DNA of 64,000 nt from Streptococcus parasanguinis (GCF_023109675.1 NZ_JALDUR010000006.1:62001-126000), one strand, 5' to 3'; counted from the stretch's first letter, positions 28,474 through 37,898 are shown. The notes: generated by a model not told the origin, from the letters alone. Program-made: numbers and translations.

Positions 28474-28702
28474 GGACTTCCACCCAATCTGTCGCTAAAA
28501 CATCACAAGGTGTTGGACTCCACATGGAGAAACCTTCACCCTCACCAGACACGTTGATGAGGAAATAAGGGGTCACTTCCAGAGCCACCCCATTTTGCTC
28601 AATGGTATCAAAGAGTTGGACGTAGTTTTCTGCTCCACCCCATCCTGTTCGCACATATTTTTTCTTAGCCTTTAAGCCTGGTAAAATCTCTTCAAATGTC
28701 AT
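28466..28702 (-). CDS. DUF2829 (Tad2-family) small protein
   Basis: A 78-aa protein matching DUF2829: M-T-F-E-E-I-L-P-G-L-K at the start, R-x-G-W near 19, the F-S-M-W-x-P-x-x-x-D-x-L-A-x-D-W-x-x core near the C-terminus. Phage members of this domain (Tad2) bind signalling nucleotides of the Thoeris defence system. Many bacterial chromosomes carry relatives whose role is unknown. Here it is coupled to an SDR gene by an 8-bp overlap and no Thoeris gene was seen. Confidence 0.8.
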   Translation of the reverse strand: MTFEEILPGLKAKKKYVRTGWGGAENYVQLFDTIEQNGVALEVTPYFLINVSGEGEGFSMWSPTPCDVLATDWVEVHD

Positions 28703-28770
28703 GGTGTTCTCCTTTGTTATCTATTTAACTTTCTCCCTTTATTATACCAAAAAAAGAGCTTTCCCTATAC

Positions 28771-28801
28771 AAAAAGCCAGAGTTCTTCTACTCTAGCTTT
28801 C
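28771..28801 (-). terminator. Terminator of the APC permease gene
   Basis: Minus strand AAAGCTAGAG and CTCTGGCTTT form a stem followed by T5 just after the permease stop. Confidence 0.7.
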
Positions 28802-28806
28802 ATCTT

Positions 28807-30198
28807 TTATTTATTTTCTTCTGAATGGCGATACCCATAGCCAAAATAAATTCCTATCCCAATCAAGAGAGCAACTCCGAAGGCCAGCCAGGTCGATAGA
28901 GGATACTGGGTCATAAAGGACACACAGACCACAATCGATAGGATTGGTAAGACCGGAACCAAAGGCGTTTTAAATTCACCAGGTCCAGGAACCCCGTGTT
29001 CCTTGCGCAATTTCAAGAGGGCAAAGGCCAACATAACCAGGTAAGCCAAGGTACAGATATTTAAAAAGGAAGCGATACTAGCTAGCGGAAAAACTCCACC
29101 AGCAATGGCAGCCATCAATCCAGCGACCAATGTCGCATTTTTTGGGATTCTGGTTTTAGGATCGAGCTGTTTCATAGCTTTTGGCAAAAGGCCATCTCGC
29201 GCCAAACTGTAAATCATCCGTGAGAGGGCAAAGGTCATAGAAATGCAGACGGTAATCAGGGTCAAAATAGCGACCAGCGATACATAATTCCCTGCCCAGC
29301 CGGCTCCTACCTGACGAAGGGCAAAGGCAACCGCATCATCTACATTTAAGTTCTTAAAAGGAACCATGCCGGTCAAAACCAGGGTAACCAAGATATAAAG
29401 AACCGTTGTGATCAAAAGACTAAGGACAATGCCGCGAGGAACGTTTTTTTGTGGTTCCTTGATTTCATCAACTGCCATTGAAATGGACTCAAAACCAAGA
29501 AAGGCAAAGAACATGAGCGAAGCGCCAGCCATAATCCCTGTTTGACCACCATAAATTTCGCCAAAGCCATAAGGGGCAAAGTTTCCCCAGTTGCCAGGAT
29601 TTAGGTGAAAAATCCCGACAAGAATAAACAAGGCAAGAGCTGAGAACTTGAGTAAGACCAGCAAGGAATTAAAGCGTAAGACGGCTTTGGCATTCATAAG
29701 GACCAAGGCTGTGACTAGGACCATGACCAAAATAGGTAAGAGATCCACATAAGTTCCCGCAGCTGGATCAAAAGTCCCATTTAAAGCCGTCGGCAGACGC
29801 CAGCCAAGATTGGCCAACAACCCCTTGAAATAAGCAGCCCAACCTGAGGCAACCCCTGATACGGCGGTCATGAATTCCATCACGGTCAACCAACCTGCAA
29901 TCCAGGCTGGAAACTCTCCAAAAATGGCATAGAGGTAACTATAGGCTCCACCAGTTGAAGGGATACGAGAGGCAAATTCTGCAAAAAAGAGGGCAGATAA
30001 GCCGACGCAAAAAGCCGCAATCACAATCGAAATAATCAAGGCTGGACCAGCTAAATTCGCTGCTGCAGTACCCGTAATCGTGAAGATCCCTGTCCCCACC
30101 ATGGCACCGATTCCTAAAATAATTAAATCCCACAACCGTAAATGGCGGTTTAACCCTGGGTGAACCTGTCCCAAAGCTTTTTTTCGAAATAGATTCAT
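28807..30198 (-). CDS. APC-family amino acid permease
   Basis: A 463-aa transporter with about 12-13 membrane helices. Near residue 30 is the conserved G-I-G-A-M-V-G-T-G-I-F of the cationic amino acid transporter subgroup; S-x-G-G-A-Y-S-Y follows near 80 and F-L-G-F-E-S near 238. Likely an amino-acid/proton symporter, possibly for Lys/Arg-like substrates by family; substrate not decided by sequence. It is transcribed alone, ending in a terminator. Confidence 0.88.
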   Translation of the reverse strand: MNLFRKKALGQVHPGLNRHLRLWDLIILGIGAMVGTGIFTITGTAAANLAGPALIISIVIAAFCVGLSALFFAEFASRIPSTGGAYSYLYAIFGEFPAWIAGWLTVMEFMTAVSGVASGWAAYFKGLLANLGWRLPTALNGTFDPAAGTYVDLLPILVMVLVTALVLMNAKAVLRFNSLLVLLKFSALALFILVGIFHLNPGNWGNFAPYGFGEIYGGQTGIMAGASLMFFAFLGFESISMAVDEIKEPQKNVPRGIVLSLLITTVLYILVTLVLTGMVPFKNLNVDDAVAFALRQVGAGWAGNYVSLVAILTLITVCISMTFALSRMIYSLARDGLLPKAMKQLDPKTRIPKNATLVAGLMAAIAGGVFPLASIASFLNICTLAYLVMLAFALLKLRKEHGVPGPGEFKTPLVPVLPILSIVVCVSFMTQYPLSTWLAFGVALLIGIGIYFGYGYRHSEENK

Positions 30199-30245
30199 GT
30201 ATATTCTCCCATCTATTGAGTTTATTCTATCATACTTGGATCAGA

Positions 30246-30430
30246 AAAGGGAGTGGGAAAGAAATCGGTCATTCGTTAGAATTCGATTTCGTCGTCCCAC
30301 CTCCGCACAGTTGAGTAGGGCTGTAAAAGCTGATGAAATCAGCGTAGTAGAGCCCACTCAACCACTGCGTCTTGCTCGACAATCCAAAGACAATTTAGAG
30401 GCCAGGACTTTTGTCCCAGCCCCACTTTTT
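30246..30430 (+). repeat. Repeat family 1, copy C
   Basis: Plus-oriented complete copy starting GAGTGGGAAAGAAATCGG and ending GGCcAGGAC-TTTT-GTCCCAGCC plus T run. It lies between the APC permease start and the end of the DUF1129-like gene, so its terminator faces neither gene's own transcript end. Confidence 0.88.
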
Positions 30431-30434
30431 CTTT

Positions 30435-31265
30435 CTATTTATCACTTTCCGTCCTATTCTTTTTCAAAGAACGAATCGTAAACCAATAATAAATAACCAG
30501 CCCAAAGATGATGATCACTGTGGGCAGAAGAACTGTCATACCAAGATTCTGAACTCCTTGTGCCAAGGTCCAACGATGTAAGAATCCAACCACTAAAAAG
30601 GCGACGATAGGAAAGACGAAGGCTTTGCCAAGCTCTTCTTTCCATTGCCAAAGAATGAGAGCGCCACTAGCTCCTGTCATAAGGAGAGTATCCCATGGAT
30701 TCGGCACTGTCAACCAAGCAAGTGCTGGTAAGAAACGGACCCCCACGATCTCACTAGCGAAATAGACTCCTAGAACCAAAACGATTGCCACATGGATAGC
30801 TTTTTTCGACTTTTCTTCTGCAAAAATGAGGCGACGAAGGAGATAGAATAGTAGCCTAATTGCTAGGAGCCCTAAAATACCATCCATTAGATAGACGAGT
30901 GGTTTAATAACCAGGACTGCTTGCGAAGCAAAATCACTTAAGAGGCGATAGAAAATCACAATTCCCGAGATGATAGCCCCATATTTCAAAACAGATCGCG
31001 TCGATTCTTTGGGCATATTTTCGATGATTTGGTCTGCCATTTCCTTTGGATCGAGACCAAAATAGTCCTTTGCTGTCAAGCCATCCGCTTCTGCTTGCGA
31101 AAAGTCTAGTGCTAAATTATAGACCTGCCCTCTCAAAGCCTTCTCCTCATATAAGAAACCGGCGAAATTGAAATAATCCCATAGATCTTGGAAATAAGCT
31201 TGGTCCTCCTGGCTAAAGGTTTGAACCAAAACCTGCGTTTCTTCATAATAAATAACTGATGTCAT
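30435..31265 (-). CDS. DUF1129-like membrane protein 2
   Basis: A protein of about 276 aa: soluble N-terminal part (about 1-95, with D-Y-F-G-L-D-P-K-E-M near 68) and about five membrane helices (100-120, 130-150, 165-185, 200-220, 240-260). It shares layout and the D-Y-F-G-x-D-P motif with the next gene. The ATG at 31265 follows AAAGGGGGAAGA; 39 codons upstream lie in the neighbouring gene and are not used. Function is unknown. Confidence 0.8.
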   Translation of the reverse strand: MTSVIYYEETQVLVQTFSQEDQAYFQDLWDYFNFAGFLYEEKALRGQVYNLALDFSQAEADGLTAKDYFGLDPKEMADQIIENMPKESTRSVLKYGAIISGIVIFYRLLSDFASQAVLVIKPLVYLMDGILGLLAIRLLFYLLRRLIFAEEKSKKAIHVAIVLVLGVYFASEIVGVRFLPALAWLTVPNPWDTLLMTGASGALILWQWKEELGKAFVFPIVAFLVVGFLHRWTLAQGVQNLGMTVLLPTVIIIFGLVIYYWFTIRSLKKNRTESDK

Positions 31266-32062
31266 CTTTCTTCCCCCTTTCTTTGGAGACGAAATACAAC
31301 GAAGGTCAGGACTAGTCCTATGAGAGGAAGTAGCCAGCCTAATAAGTGAGCAGTTTCCTGATTCACAAGACGAATCCAGCATCCCGTAACTAGGAAAGTC
31401 AGGCCCATGACTAGTAGACTCGTTATCAAACGCTCCCTGCTTCTATAAGCCATAACCGCAAACCCAAATAGGTCTAGGACAGCAAGAACAACCGCCCAAC
31501 CATCTGATAAGAAGAGACTCCCAATGTGGCCAAAATAGATCGAAAATAGTCGTACGATGTTCAGAAATACCATCAGGCAGATCACACTGATAAAAATAGC
31601 CCAAGACCACTTCATTTCACCATAGCTCTGTTTGGACCATAGCCACGTGATGAACTGGCTAAACACCAAGAAATTGAATAAAATAACAACATAGGTCAGG
31701 GGTTCGATTTTCAGTGGCGTCATCCAGGTGAAATCCATTAAATAACGCATGCCAACTAAGATCACTCCAAGTAGGAAGACGAGTCCCACATAAGATCCTA
31801 AAGAGCGTTTAGGTAACTCTGAAAGAACTTGGTCCACCATTGCCCGTGGATCCTTTCCAAAATAATCCACTGCCCGAATGCCTTCTTTCTCAGCAACTTT
31901 TAGGTCGCAAACCATATTGTAGAGTTGTTCACCCAGTAGCTCATCATCATAAAAATAGGACTTAGCCCCAATATAGGCCACCATTTTTTTCACATAGGCT
32001 TGATCCTCTTTATTTAAATGAATCAATTCATCTGACATTTTTTCGGTATAACTTTCTACCAT
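31262..32062 (-). CDS. DUF1129-like membrane protein 1
   Basis: A protein of about 266 aa with the same plan as its downstream neighbour: N-terminal soluble region with D-Y-F-G-K-D-P-R-A-M near 80, then about five membrane helices. It overlaps padR by 7 bp at its start (GAAGGAGGGAGAAG before the ATG) and the next gene by 4 bp at its end, so the three are translationally coupled. Membrane-stress sensing is typical for PadR-linked membrane genes but is inference. Confidence 0.8.
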   Translation of the reverse strand: MVESYTEKMSDELIHLNKEDQAYVKKMVAYIGAKSYFYDDELLGEQLYNMVCDLKVAEKEGIRAVDYFGKDPRAMVDQVLSELPKRSLGSYVGLVFLLGVILVGMRYLMDFTWMTPLKIEPLTYVVILFNFLVFSQFITWLWSKQSYGEMKWSWAIFISVICLMVFLNIVRLFSIYFGHIGSLFLSDGWAVVLAVLDLFGFAVMAYRSRERLITSLLVMGLTFLVTGCWIRLVNQETAHLLGWLLPLIGLVLTFVVFRLQRKGEER

Positions 32063-32385
32063 TCTTCTCCCTCCTTCTTGATACGTTCTACTTTCGTGAC
32101 CAGCTCCTGCCACTGATCCCAAAATTCCCCTAAGCGCTCTCTTCCAGCATCACTGAGTGAAAAATACTTGCGATCGGGACCATCTGGAGACGGCCTCATT
32201 TCCCCATGAATTATTCCTTGTTTTTCTAATTTTTGAAGCAGGGGATAAATGGTCCCGGCGACAATCTTATCAAATCCCATCTCTTTGAGACTTTGGATCA
32301 ATTCATAGCCATAGATAGCCTTTTTAGAAATAATCTCCAGTACACAGCCCTCCAAGACTCCCTTTAGTAATTGGGACTCCTTCAT
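32056..32385 (-). CDS. PadR-family transcriptional regulator
   Basis: A protein of about 109 aa with a winged helix: L-L-K-G-V-L-E-G near 5, Y-G-Y-E-L-I near 25, G-T-I-Y-P-L-L near 43 and the wing P-D-G-P-D-R-K-Y-F near 65, followed by a C-terminal dimerisation helix. It is first in an operon with two membrane proteins. Inverted-repeat operators overlap its promoter, pointing to autorepression. The start M-K-E-S-Q is preferred (GAGGTGAGAAGG). Confidence 0.92.
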   Translation of the reverse strand: MKESQLLKGVLEGCVLEIISKKAIYGYELIQSLKEMGFDKIVAGTIYPLLQKLEKQGIIHGEMRPSPDGPDRKYFSLSDAGRERLGEFWDQWQELVTKVERIKKEGEEW

Positions 32386-32422
32386 CCTTCTCACCTCTTT
32401 CTTCACATATGCACTAGTTTGT

Positions 32423-32476
32423 TTTACATACTAGTTTATTTACTATCAGTATACTCTTTCTTAACTAGTATGTAAA
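32423..32476 (-). promoter_or_regulatory. padR promoter with inverted-repeat operator
   Basis: Minus strand TTTACA (32471-32476), 17-bp spacer, TATACT (32448-32453). A perfect 13-bp inverted repeat, TTTACATACTAGT at 32423-32435 and its complement at 32464-32476, flanks the -10 and covers the -35. A further ACTAGT lies at 32413-32418. Probable PadR sites. Confidence 0.75.
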
Positions 32477-32606
32477 GCAAAATAGTAACTTTTTTAAAAA
32501 AATTTTATTCCTTAAAAATCCTTTAAAATCAAGGCTTTCACTGTATACTGGTGTGTAAATATACAAAAAAGTTCAAAAAACACTTTATTTTATAGATTGA
32601 TTGGAG

Positions 32607-32612
32607 TATAAT
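32607..32612 (+). promoter_or_regulatory. -10 box of the second peptide-binding lipoprotein gene
   Basis: Consensus TATAAT about 30 bp before the ATG; the -35 region (TTTATT at 17 bp) is weak. AAAAGGAG at 32628-32635 is the ribosome site. Confidence 0.5.
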
Positions 32613-32642
32613 AATTAAAATTATTCAAAAGGAGACACGAAT

Positions 32643-34607
32643 ATGAAAAAATCGAAGCTTGCTCTTTTAGCAGGTGTCGCCGCGGCTTCAACGCTTTTCC
32701 TTGCTGCATGTGGCTCATCTTCTAATGCGTCAAAAGGGACAACCTACAACTACGTGTATAGTTCTGACCCTGATACCTTGAACTATTTGACTTCAAACCG
32801 TGCAACTACAAGCGACATTACTACCAACTTGGTCGATGGTTTGTTTGAAAACGACCAATACGGTAACCTAGTGCCTGCTCTTGCTGAAGACTGGTCTGTT
32901 TCAAAAGACGGTCTGACTTATACTTACAAGCTTCGAAAAGATGCGAAGTGGTATGATTCAGAAGGAAATGAATACGCTGACGTCACTGCAAAAGATTTCG
33001 TGACATCTCTAAAATACGTAGCAGATAAAAAATCAGATGCTCTTTACTTGGTTCAAAACTCAGTCAAAGGCTTGGATGACTATGTAAACGGGAAAACCAA
33101 AGACTTCTCAACCGTTGGGGTAAAAGCTGTTGATGATCACACTCTTCAATACACTTTGAACCAACCAGAATCTTTCTGGAATTCTAAATTAACGACTGCT
33201 ACTATGATGCCAGTTAATGCAAAATTCTTGGAATCAGCTGGGAAAGACTTTGGTAGCGTGAAACCAAATGGTATCCTCTACAATGGTCCATACATTTTGA
33301 AATCATTCACTTCAAAATCACAAATCGAATTGGATAAAAACCCTGAATACTACGACAAGAAAAATGTTCACATCGATACGGTTAAATTGACTTACTTCGA
33401 TGGATCAGATCAAGACTACCTTGCTCGTAACTTCTCAGATGGGAACCTATCTACTGCTCGTCTCTTCCCAACAAGCTCAACTTACAGCACAATTCAGAAG
33501 AAATTCAAGGATAACATCGTTTATTCTCAACAAGATTCTACTGTCTACTACGCTTACTTCAACGTCAACCGTCAAAACTACGGTCATACGAAGAAGACTT
33601 CTGACGAACAAAAGAACAGCACCAAGACAGCTCTTCAAAACAAAAATTTCCGTCAAGCCTTGAACTTCGCTTTGGATAGAACTTCATACAGTGCACAAGC
33701 TAATGGTAAAGAGGGAGCATCAAGAACTCTTCGTACACTTCTAGTTCCACCTACATTTGTGCAAGCAGACGGGAAAGACTTCGGTACGCTCGTTGAAGAA
33801 AAACTTGCCGCAACAGGAGATGAGTGGAAAGGTGTGAGCTTTGCTGATGCTCAAGATAGCTTGCATAATGCGGACAAAGCCAAAGCAGAACTTGCAAAAG
33901 CTAAATCTGAATTGCAATCACAAGGTGTTCAATTCCCAATCCATATCGACTATGTTGTAGACCAATCTTCTAGCACTCTTGTCCAACAAGCAGACTCTAT
34001 GAAGAGCTCTATTGAAACAGCTCTTGGTAAAGACAATGTCGTGATCGATGTTCAAAAATTGTCTACAGATGATGCAGACAACGCGACTTACTTCGCCCAA
34101 TCACCAGATCAAAAAGACTTTGACATGGATATCACTGGTTGGGGACCTGACTTCCAAGACCCATCTACTTACTTGAATATCTTGAACCCAACAGATGGTT
34201 CAACCTTGACTGGTATGGGACTTGATCCTAAGAAAGACCAAGCGCTCATCGAGAAAATTGGTTTGAATCAATACAAAGAATTGCTAGATGCTGCCAATGC
34301 TGAAAAATTGGATACCAATGCACGTTATGAAAAATACGCTGATGCCCAAGCTTGGTTGACTGAAAACGCAATGGTTCTTCCAATCTACTCTAAGGGTGGA
34401 GTACCATCTATCACGAAGGTAACACCATTCTCAGCAGCAAATTCTGCAATTGGTATTAAAGGTGAAACAACCTTCTTCAAATACCAAAAACTTCAAGATA
34501 AGACAGTTACAACTGCCGAACATGAAAAAGCTTATAAGAATTGGTTGAAAGAAAAAGAAGAATCAAACAAAAAAGCGCAAGAAGAACTTGCAAAACACGT
34601 GAAATAA
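32643..34607 (+). CDS. Oligopeptide-binding lipoprotein, AliA/AliB type, copy 2
   Basis: A 654-aa SBP family 5 lipoprotein: signal peptide with lipobox L-A-A-C (near 23), Y-x-Y-K-L-R-K-D-A-K-W near 90 and the C-terminal K-E-E-S-N-K-K-A-Q-E tail shared with copy 1 at 18187-20154. Stand-alone gene with its own promoter and terminator; transport would rely on an Ami-type permease encoded elsewhere. In pneumococcus such orphan receptors also sense peptides from other species, which is possible but unproven here. Confidence 0.93.
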   Translation: MKKSKLALLAGVAAASTLFLAACGSSSNASKGTTYNYVYSSDPDTLNYLTSNRATTSDITTNLVDGLFENDQYGNLVPALAEDWSVSKDGLTYTYKLRKDAKWYDSEGNEYADVTAKDFVTSLKYVADKKSDALYLVQNSVKGLDDYVNGKTKDFSTVGVKAVDDHTLQYTLNQPESFWNSKLTTATMMPVNAKFLESAGKDFGSVKPNGILYNGPYILKSFTSKSQIELDKNPEYYDKKNVHIDTVKLTYFDGSDQDYLARNFSDGNLSTARLFPTSSTYSTIQKKFKDNIVYSQQDSTVYYAYFNVNRQNYGHTKKTSDEQKNSTKTALQNKNFRQALNFALDRTSYSAQANGKEGASRTLRTLLVPPTFVQADGKDFGTLVEEKLAATGDEWKGVSFADAQDSLHNADKAKAELAKAKSELQSQGVQFPIHIDYVVDQSSSTLVQQADSMKSSIETALGKDNVVIDVQKLSTDDADNATYFAQSPDQKDFDMDITGWGPDFQDPSTYLNILNPTDGSTLTGMGLDPKKDQALIEKIGLNQYKELLDAANAEKLDTNARYEKYADAQAWLTENAMVLPIYSKGGVPSITKVTPFSAANSAIGIKGETTFFKYQKLQDKTVTTAEHEKAYKNWLKEKEESNKKAQEELAKHVK

Positions 34608-34616
34608 TCGTGATAG

Positions 34617-34649
34617 AAAACACCGGGGATAAAATCCTCGGTGTTTTTT
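34617..34649 (+). terminator. Terminator after the second lipoprotein gene
   Basis: AAAACACCGgGGAT and ATCCtCGGTGTTTT form a strong stem with a T run. Confidence 0.85.
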
Positions 34650-34726
34650 AATGTTTACAGATTTTTTTTACATAGAATAAGCTAACTGATGTAGAAACAA
34701 TTAAGATAATACATACTATTATGCCC

Positions 34727-34879
34727 ATTCAAGCATACACTGAAACTTTCCGCCGTGAGAAAAGTGCTAGAAACACTATTGTTTCTAGCACTCGGGAGTT
34801 TTGAAACCTTAGGTTCAAAACTAAGTCATGGAACTTCTTGGAAGTTCGCTGACGTCCGTACTCACCTAAGGAAAGTTTC
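34727..34879. repeat. Repeat family 2, copy 2
   Basis: Terminal arms GAAACTTTCC (34742-34751) and GGAAAGTTTC (34870-34879) pair perfectly. The first inner stem is AGTGCTAGAAACA/TGTTTCTAGCACT, a compensated version of the stem in copy 1. ATTCAAGCATA before the arm is shared with copy 1. Confidence 0.87.
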
Positions 34880-34904
34880 AAGGGGAGCTTTGTCCTCAAT
34901 CTGT

Positions 34905-34934
34905 AACACCGAGAATCATATCCTCGGTTTTTTT
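34905..34934 (+). terminator. Second terminator hairpin, right of repeat family 2 copy 2
   Basis: AACACCGAG and CTCGGT make a stem followed by seven T. It resembles the terminator at 34617-34649 on the other side of the repeat. Confidence 0.7.
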
Positions 34935-35000
34935 GGTTAAAAAAGTGTCCCAAGTGATCTCTTTTTCACCTATTTTCTTAAGCTTCCATCGTATCAAACG

Positions 35001-37007
35001 CTATCGCACGACAATCTTCCGATAACTTCTAGAAGTCAGAAGAAAGACGAGAACGTAAGAGATGAAAAAGACAGCACAGATAGAAAGAGTCGTTTGAAGG
35101 ACCAAGCCCGCATTGGTTGCTCCTAAGATAGCAACGATTTTTGCGATCATCTTGTAGGCTACTCCTAGGTACAGGAAGGAGAAGAATAATGGAAGAAAAA
35201 AGACAGTGAGTATCTGTTTGCGAATGGTGGTGCCGGTTTGCTTTTGGTCCAATCCTACTTGTTGCAAGATCACAAAATTTTCCCGATCCTCATGACCCTC
35301 TGAAATCTGTTTGTAGTAAATGACGAGAACTGTAGCTAATAGAAAGATCACCGATAGAAAAATCCCGATAAATAGAAGAGTCCCTGCTGTTTCACGCCAA
35401 TCTTTCTCTATACTGTATCGATCAAATCCACCAAAATAAGTCGCACCATATTGACTGATTTTGTCTGTCGAATACAGCTCTTTGATCAAGCCAGAAATAA
35501 AATCTTGGTTATCTTTATTTTTAGCAGTAATAGAGAATTCCAAATTTTTATCAACTTTTAGTCCCAGTTGGTTCAAGTCAGGGAGGACCAGGTACAAGCC
35601 CATTTGGTGTTGAAACAGGTCGGATTGAGGGAGTTTCCCTTGGATAAAATTGGAGTTTAGTTTTTCTTTAATCGTGAAGGTCTTCCCATTGATTTCTAAT
35701 TGTGCGTCTAATTTTCCAGGATATTGATACCCATAGGCTAGGATTTCATTTTCCCCAAGCTCAACTTTTTGACCGGTCAGTTGCTCATAAGTTGCCTGAT
35801 CAAAAAAGTTGACCACTCCTTCTGTCTTCAACTCCTGACCTGTTGATGGAGTGAACTGATCATTCACCTCTAACACCTTCCCATCAATCTTTCGAATTTC
35901 AGCCGACCAGTATGTTGTCTGAGCCACCTGATAATCTGATAGATGTGTTGCATCGGCTGTTTTCTTTATTTGAGCTTGAACATCCTTGATAACCGGTTCT
36001 GTCTCAGCATCTGAAGGCATATGCCCCACACTAATCATGTAATCAGAAGGGTAAACAGTATCTAGGTAATTCTGCCCTCCAATAAAGATATTGAGCGACC
36101 CGGTTAAGGTGACCAAGACCATGGTGGATAGAATACTAATGGTCGCAAGACCCGCTGCATTTTTTCGCATCCGAGCTATTAAGTTGGAGACAGATATAAA
36201 ATTCTCTGGCTTGTAATAGTAGAATTTCCGACCTTTGAGAAATCTTAAGAAGGTAATGGATCCTGCGTTGAATAAGAGATAAGTCGCTAGAATGACCAAG
36301 ATGACGGCAATAAAGAATCCTTGAACAGCCGCAACTGGACGCTCAACGGTTAGCGCCAGATAGAAAGCAATTCCTAAGAGCCCTAGTCCTAACAGAGTTT
36401 GAACCAGCAAGAAGCGTCCCTTCTTCTCTCCTGCCTTTTTCTGTTGCATGAGGTGGAGGGAACTGTAGCGCAAGAGGCGGAAAGAATTCAACAAAAGAAT
36501 GAGGCCAAAAGCTAAGGCTAACCCAAGTAAAGTGTTAAGAACAGCCCCTAGCTGGAAGGTTGATTGAATGACGACTGGTAGCCCCATACATTTTAAGAGG
36601 AGGGCGAAAATCAAGCGATCAAACAAGAGTCCCAAGCCCAGTCCCGCGCCAACTGTGAGGATATAGAAGATAAGCAATTCCCATAAGGTCATGACGAGGA
36701 GATGCTTCTTCTCCATTCCCAGAACACTGTAGAGTCCCAGTTCTTTGGAACGATTTTTCATGACATAGCCATTGGCATAAGTTACCAAAATGATGACGAC
36801 CAGCTGGACGACGAAACTACCGAAACCAAGAACAGTTCTAGCCGATCCCCCTCCGTAAGAATCCTCTAAATGAGGGGTCAATGACAAGGCGATAAAGCTA
36901 TAGAGGATCATGGTCGTTAAAATGACAGCTATAGCAAAAGGGTAATAGAGCTTACGATTTTGTTTGAGGTTGGAAAGAGCCAATTTACTTGTTAATTTAA
37001 ACATCAC
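35001..37007 (-). CDS. BceB-type ABC permease, copy 1
   Basis: A 668-aa permease of the peptide-antibiotic detoxification type: ten membrane helices in a 1+3 ... FtsX arrangement, with a large extracellular domain of about 200 residues (about 320-525) between helices 7 and 8. The conserved K-N-R-S-K-E-L-G-L-Y-S-V-L-G near 84 is present. It overlaps its ATPase by 11 bp. Such transporters give resistance to bacitracin-, nisin- or mersacidin-like peptides; the actual target is unknown. Confidence 0.9.
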   Translation of the reverse strand: MMFKLTSKLALSNLKQNRKLYYPFAIAVILTTMILYSFIALSLTPHLEDSYGGGSARTVLGFGSFVVQLVVIILVTYANGYVMKNRSKELGLYSVLGMEKKHLLVMTLWELLIFYILTVGAGLGLGLLFDRLIFALLLKCMGLPVVIQSTFQLGAVLNTLLGLALAFGLILLLNSFRLLRYSSLHLMQQKKAGEKKGRFLLVQTLLGLGLLGIAFYLALTVERPVAAVQGFFIAVILVILATYLLFNAGSITFLRFLKGRKFYYYKPENFISVSNLIARMRKNAAGLATISILSTMVLVTLTGSLNIFIGGQNYLDTVYPSDYMISVGHMPSDAETEPVIKDVQAQIKKTADATHLSDYQVAQTTYWSAEIRKIDGKVLEVNDQFTPSTGQELKTEGVVNFFDQATYEQLTGQKVELGENEILAYGYQYPGKLDAQLEINGKTFTIKEKLNSNFIQGKLPQSDLFQHQMGLYLVLPDLNQLGLKVDKNLEFSITAKNKDNQDFISGLIKELYSTDKISQYGATYFGGFDRYSIEKDWRETAGTLLFIGIFLSVIFLLATVLVIYYKQISEGHEDRENFVILQQVGLDQKQTGTTIRKQILTVFFLPLFFSFLYLGVAYKMIAKIVAILGATNAGLVLQTTLSICAVFFISYVLVFLLTSRSYRKIVVR

Positions 37008-37764
37008 GATCCTCCTTCCCCGCCATGACCGTCAAGGTATCCGAGATTTCTTGGAACATCTGACGTTCTGTCTTTTCCCCGCGGAAGATCTGGTTGTAAA
37101 GAATCCCATCCTTGATAAAGAGCACGCGCTTGGCCCGAGCTGCTGCTGCGGTTGAGTGGGTCACCATGAGGATGGTTTGCCCCATGCTATTGATATCTTC
37201 AAAGACATCTAGAAGAGCAGCCGAGGACTTGGAATCCAGCGCCCCTGTTGGCTCATCAGCAAGGAGAATTTCAGGTGAGGTGATGATGGCCCGTGCTACA
37301 GCCACCCGTTGTTTTTGCCCACCAGAGATTTCGTAAGGGTATTTCTCAAGGAGTTGGTGAATGCCCAATTCCCGACTGACGCTATCCACCTTACTCATCA
37401 TTTCCTTGACGGGTCTGCGTGAGAGGACGAGAGGGAGAATGATATTGTCCTTGACGGACAAGGTATCGAGCAGGTTGAAGTCTTGAAAGACAAAGCCTAG
37501 TTTTTCCCGACGGAAGCTCGAGGCATCCTTGTTCTTGATAGTTGAAGTATCGGTACCGTTGAGGTAGACTCGCCCTTCGGTCGGCTGGTCCAGCATGGCT
37601 AGGATATTGAGGAGGGTCGATTTCCCAGACCCTGATTCCCCCATGATGGCGACGTATTCACCCTTTTCCACGGTGAAGTGAATGTCCTTTAGGGCTTCGA
37701 CCTGCGTCCCTTGAAAGCGAGTTTTGTAGATTTTTTTGATGTGTTGAACGTCTAGTAGGGTCAT
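36997..37764 (-). CDS. BceA-type ABC ATP-binding protein, copy 1
   Basis: A 255-aa ATPase: Walker A G-E-S-G-S-G-K-S-T (near 39), Q-loop V-F-Q-D-F-N, signature S-G-G-Q-K-Q-R (near 145), Walker B L-L-A-D-E-P-T (near 167), H-loop T-H-S. Almost identical to the ATPase at 62632-63390 (the tail and about two residues differ), although their permeases are clearly diverged. AAAGGAAC precedes the ATG. Confidence 0.93.
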   Translation of the reverse strand: MTLLDVQHIKKIYKTRFQGTQVEALKDIHFTVEKGEYVAIMGESGSGKSTLLNILAMLDQPTEGRVYLNGTDTSTIKNKDASSFRREKLGFVFQDFNLLDTLSVKDNIILPLVLSRRPVKEMMSKVDSVSRELGIHQLLEKYPYEISGGQKQRVAVARAIITSPEILLADEPTGALDSKSSAALLDVFEDINSMGQTILMVTHSTAAAARAKRVLFIKDGILYNQIFRGEKTERQMFQEISDTLTVMAGKEDRDV

Positions 37765-37871
37765 GGTCCGTTCCTTTCTAGCTCGATAAAAGCTTCAATC
37801 GATTTTTACAAATCTATTGTACTAAAACTGAAACGCTTTCACCATAACATAACCTTACATTTTCCCCTTTA

Positions 37872-37893
37872 TTTCTTACATTTTTGTAAGAAA
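37872..37893 (-). promoter_or_regulatory. Inverted-repeat operator upstream of BceAB copy 1
   Basis: TTTCTTACA, TTTT, TGTAAGAAA: nine-base perfect arms. The same block, with the adjoining AAAATG-AAGGTTA-GTTATGG sequence and a TACAATAG (-10-like), lies before BceAB copy 2 (63621-63640). Probable binding site of a BceR-type response regulator. Confidence 0.7.
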
Positions 37894-37898
37894 GCGAA

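Noticed and set aside
28466..28702. Phage origin for the DUF2829 gene
   Set aside because: No phage genes, attachment sites or integrase were seen nearby.
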